DNA of 15,190 nt from Opitutales bacterium UBA2995 (GTDB taxonomy: Bacteria; Verrucomicrobiota; Verrucomicrobiia; Opitutales; UBA2995), in contig DDZZ01000032.1 of assembly GCA_002346535.1 (NCBI GenBank), positions 1-15,190 on the forward strand, read 5' to 3'. A program made the translations under genes and the position numbers. Below are positions 14,221 through 15,190 of the stretch, piece after piece (the first letter of the stretch is position 1; each line of letters starts with the position of its first letter). The notes under the pieces were generated by a model. That model saw only the letters and a list, made by a program, of their open reading frames with translations, ran no database searches and had not been told where the DNA came from.

Positions 14221-14762
14221 TTATTGATTTTCGACTCTGCGGCCGAATTTTATTAAAAAGAGTTCCTGAAGGTTTCTAATTTCAACCTTGGATATGGGGT
14301 CCATTATTTGCAATTTTCTCAAAAGCCGAGCTGTCGCTTCCTCATCGGTTGCCAGTAATTGGGCAAGTTTCAAGAGCCGGATTACTGGTCGTCAGTGGCC
14401 GTATGCCAAAGTGCCAAATCGGCGAGTCTAGCAGGATCGTAAAATTCGGAATATAACTCTGCCTTGAATGATTCCGATAGGTCTTCCAGTAATGAGAGTC
14501 TTCAGATCCCATTTTCAAAGACTCGAGTAGTTTTGGCCATTTCGCATCGTTAGACTGGATTTTGATCAAGCCTTCATAAAAGTTTGTGACTTCGCTATTG
14601 AATCCGTTTGCTTGATACAGAATGGCTAGCTCAGTGAGGGCTTGCATCGGATGAGTATCATTCAATACCAGTGCCTCCGCGTTATCGATTCTCATATGGA
14701 ATCGGGCCATTCACTTAAATCCGGACATTCAGGAACGCTCGCAATACAGCTTCCCGCTCATT
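14221..14762 (-). pseudogene. Decayed TPR-repeat protein
   Basis: Homology to tetratricopeptide proteins common in Planctomycetota and Verrucomicrobiota is spread over all three minus frames. From the ATG at 14710: ALTELAILYQANGFNSEV, TNFYEGLIKIQSNDAKWP and LLESLK, a TPR pair with the characteristic xxWPxLL. The segment next to 14489 continues in a second frame as LEDLSESFKAELYSEFYDPA and RLADLALWHTATDDQ, ending at 14382. It resumes from 14379 in the third frame as RLLKLAQLLATDEEATARLL and RKLQIMDP, and stops at 14221. Upstream, a fragment NEREAVLRAFLNVRI (14762-14715) ends in a stop and may be an earlier piece of the same gene. At least two frameshifts are needed, and no intact start with a ribosome binding site is seen. 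The TPR assignment rests on the repeat pattern and is good; the original full length is unknown. Confidence 0.72.
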
Positions 14763-14829
14763 AGGACTACAGACTCAAAGGCACCAAAAAAACTCCTGAA
14801 AAACCAAACAAAAAAAGGAATTTTATCAC

Positions 14830-15190
14830 CTAAATTTCTTGATCGGGCATTGAATCGATTACAGCTTGCAGTTTGGTGCGGGCTGTTTCAGCAGCTTCAC
14901 TGCCTTCCCCGACCATAATGGGAAATTTTTCAAGTGGATCGACCGAAAGGTCGAACAGGTAACCCGTTTCCTCGGATAATTTCCACCTGTGATCTTGGGC
15001 CCAACGCCATTTTCGAAACCGTTCCTTGCCATGACCCGGTAAAGGGTTGTAATGGATGAAAATCCATTCTCTTGGATTTCCTGTTTCGCCTTTGAGCTGC
15101 GGAAGAAAGGAAACCCCGTCAAAGATCTCATCCTCGGGCAACGGAACTCCAGCTGCTTCCAGAATAGTCGGTATAAAATCATTTGGCTCA
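14830..15190 (-). CDS. Sulfatase, C-terminal part (runs off the right edge)
   Basis: The last 120 codons of a sulfatase (alkaline-phosphatase superfamily), open to the right edge of the window. These enzymes remove sulfate esters, commonly from marine polysaccharides, and are usually exported. Seen: DFIPTILEAAGVPLPEDE, the conserved strand and helix before the C-terminal subdomain, then FDGVSFLPQLKGE, REWIFIHYNP, RKWRWAQDHRWKL and GYLFDLSVDPLEKFP, matching the usual W-KL...LYDLxxDPxE ending. The catalytic formylglycine site and metal ligands would lie off the edge, so activity cannot be judged. The visible part has no frameshift. It lies upstream of, and on the same strand as, the TPR pseudogene, and the leftward terminator at 13915-13950 could end their joint transcript. 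A T-rich stretch (14778-14820) follows its stop. Confidence 0.87.
   Translation of the reverse strand, partial: EPNDFIPTILEAAGVPLPEDEIFDGVSFLPQLKGETGNPREWIFIHYNPLPGHGKERFRKWRWAQDHRWKLSEETGYLFDLSVDPLEKFPIMVGEGSEAAETARTKLQAVIDSMPDQEI

Noticed and set aside
1..15190. Search for CRISPR arrays, insertion-sequence ends, defence or toxin-antitoxin genes
   Set aside because: No regularly spaced repeats, transposase motifs, or recognisable defence or toxin proteins were seen by eye on either strand.

Overview
The window looks like accessory chromosome of a free-living, probably marine Verrucomicrobiota (Opitutae/Puniceicoccales-like). The evidence for this is indirect: the character of the MutS protein, and the mix of sulfatases, a GH99-like secreted hydrolase, a serine beta-lactamase-like hydrolase, FG-GAP and TPR proteins, all typical of that phylum and of Planctomycetota. 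No rRNA, tRNA, CRISPR array, intact transposase or phage gene was recognised.

Layout. (1) 6-2263, minus: guanine deaminase followed, with a 7-base overlap, by an XdhC-type molybdenum-cofactor protein. This is a purine-salvage/catabolism pair (guanine to xanthine, then maturation of xanthine dehydrogenase, whose structural genes are not in the window). (2) 2264-3326: no intact gene. It holds an alpha/beta-hydrolase pseudogene (minus), short AT-rich repeats, and a segment with several crossing complementary blocks just before mutS. (3) 3327-5906, plus: full-length mutS. (4) 6055-7927, plus: a stub of a class-III aminotransferase, then pcaH and pcaG, the two subunits of protocatechuate 3,4-dioxygenase, without the rest of the beta-ketoadipate pathway. 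(5) 7950-9005, minus: an Ldh_2-type NAD(P)-dependent dehydrogenase, convergent with pcaG. (6) 9132-11746: an N-terminally truncated, frameshifted serine hydrolase; an intact secreted GH99-like protein; and the C-terminal remnant of a sulfatase on the other strand. (7) 11807-13785: a beta-carbonic anhydrase (minus) divergent from a secreted FG-GAP/VCBS repeat protein (plus). (8) 13786-15190: an intergenic stretch with a leftward terminator and a 16-bp palindrome, a TPR-protein pseudogene (minus), and the C-terminal end of a second sulfatase (minus) running off the right edge.

The most notable property is decay. At least five genes are broken (alpha/beta hydrolase, aminotransferase, serine hydrolase, sulfatase, TPR protein). 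Four of them carry frameshifts, and three or more also lack large parts, so sequencing error alone cannot explain them. They alternate with genes that look fully functional (mutS, pcaHG, guaD-xdhC, the carbonic anhydrase). I found no coherent new multi-gene system. The best leads are the Ldh_2 protein, which lacks both customary histidines, the isolated pcaHG pair, the possible structured RNA upstream of mutS, and the way the GH99-like gene is wedged between two gene remnants.
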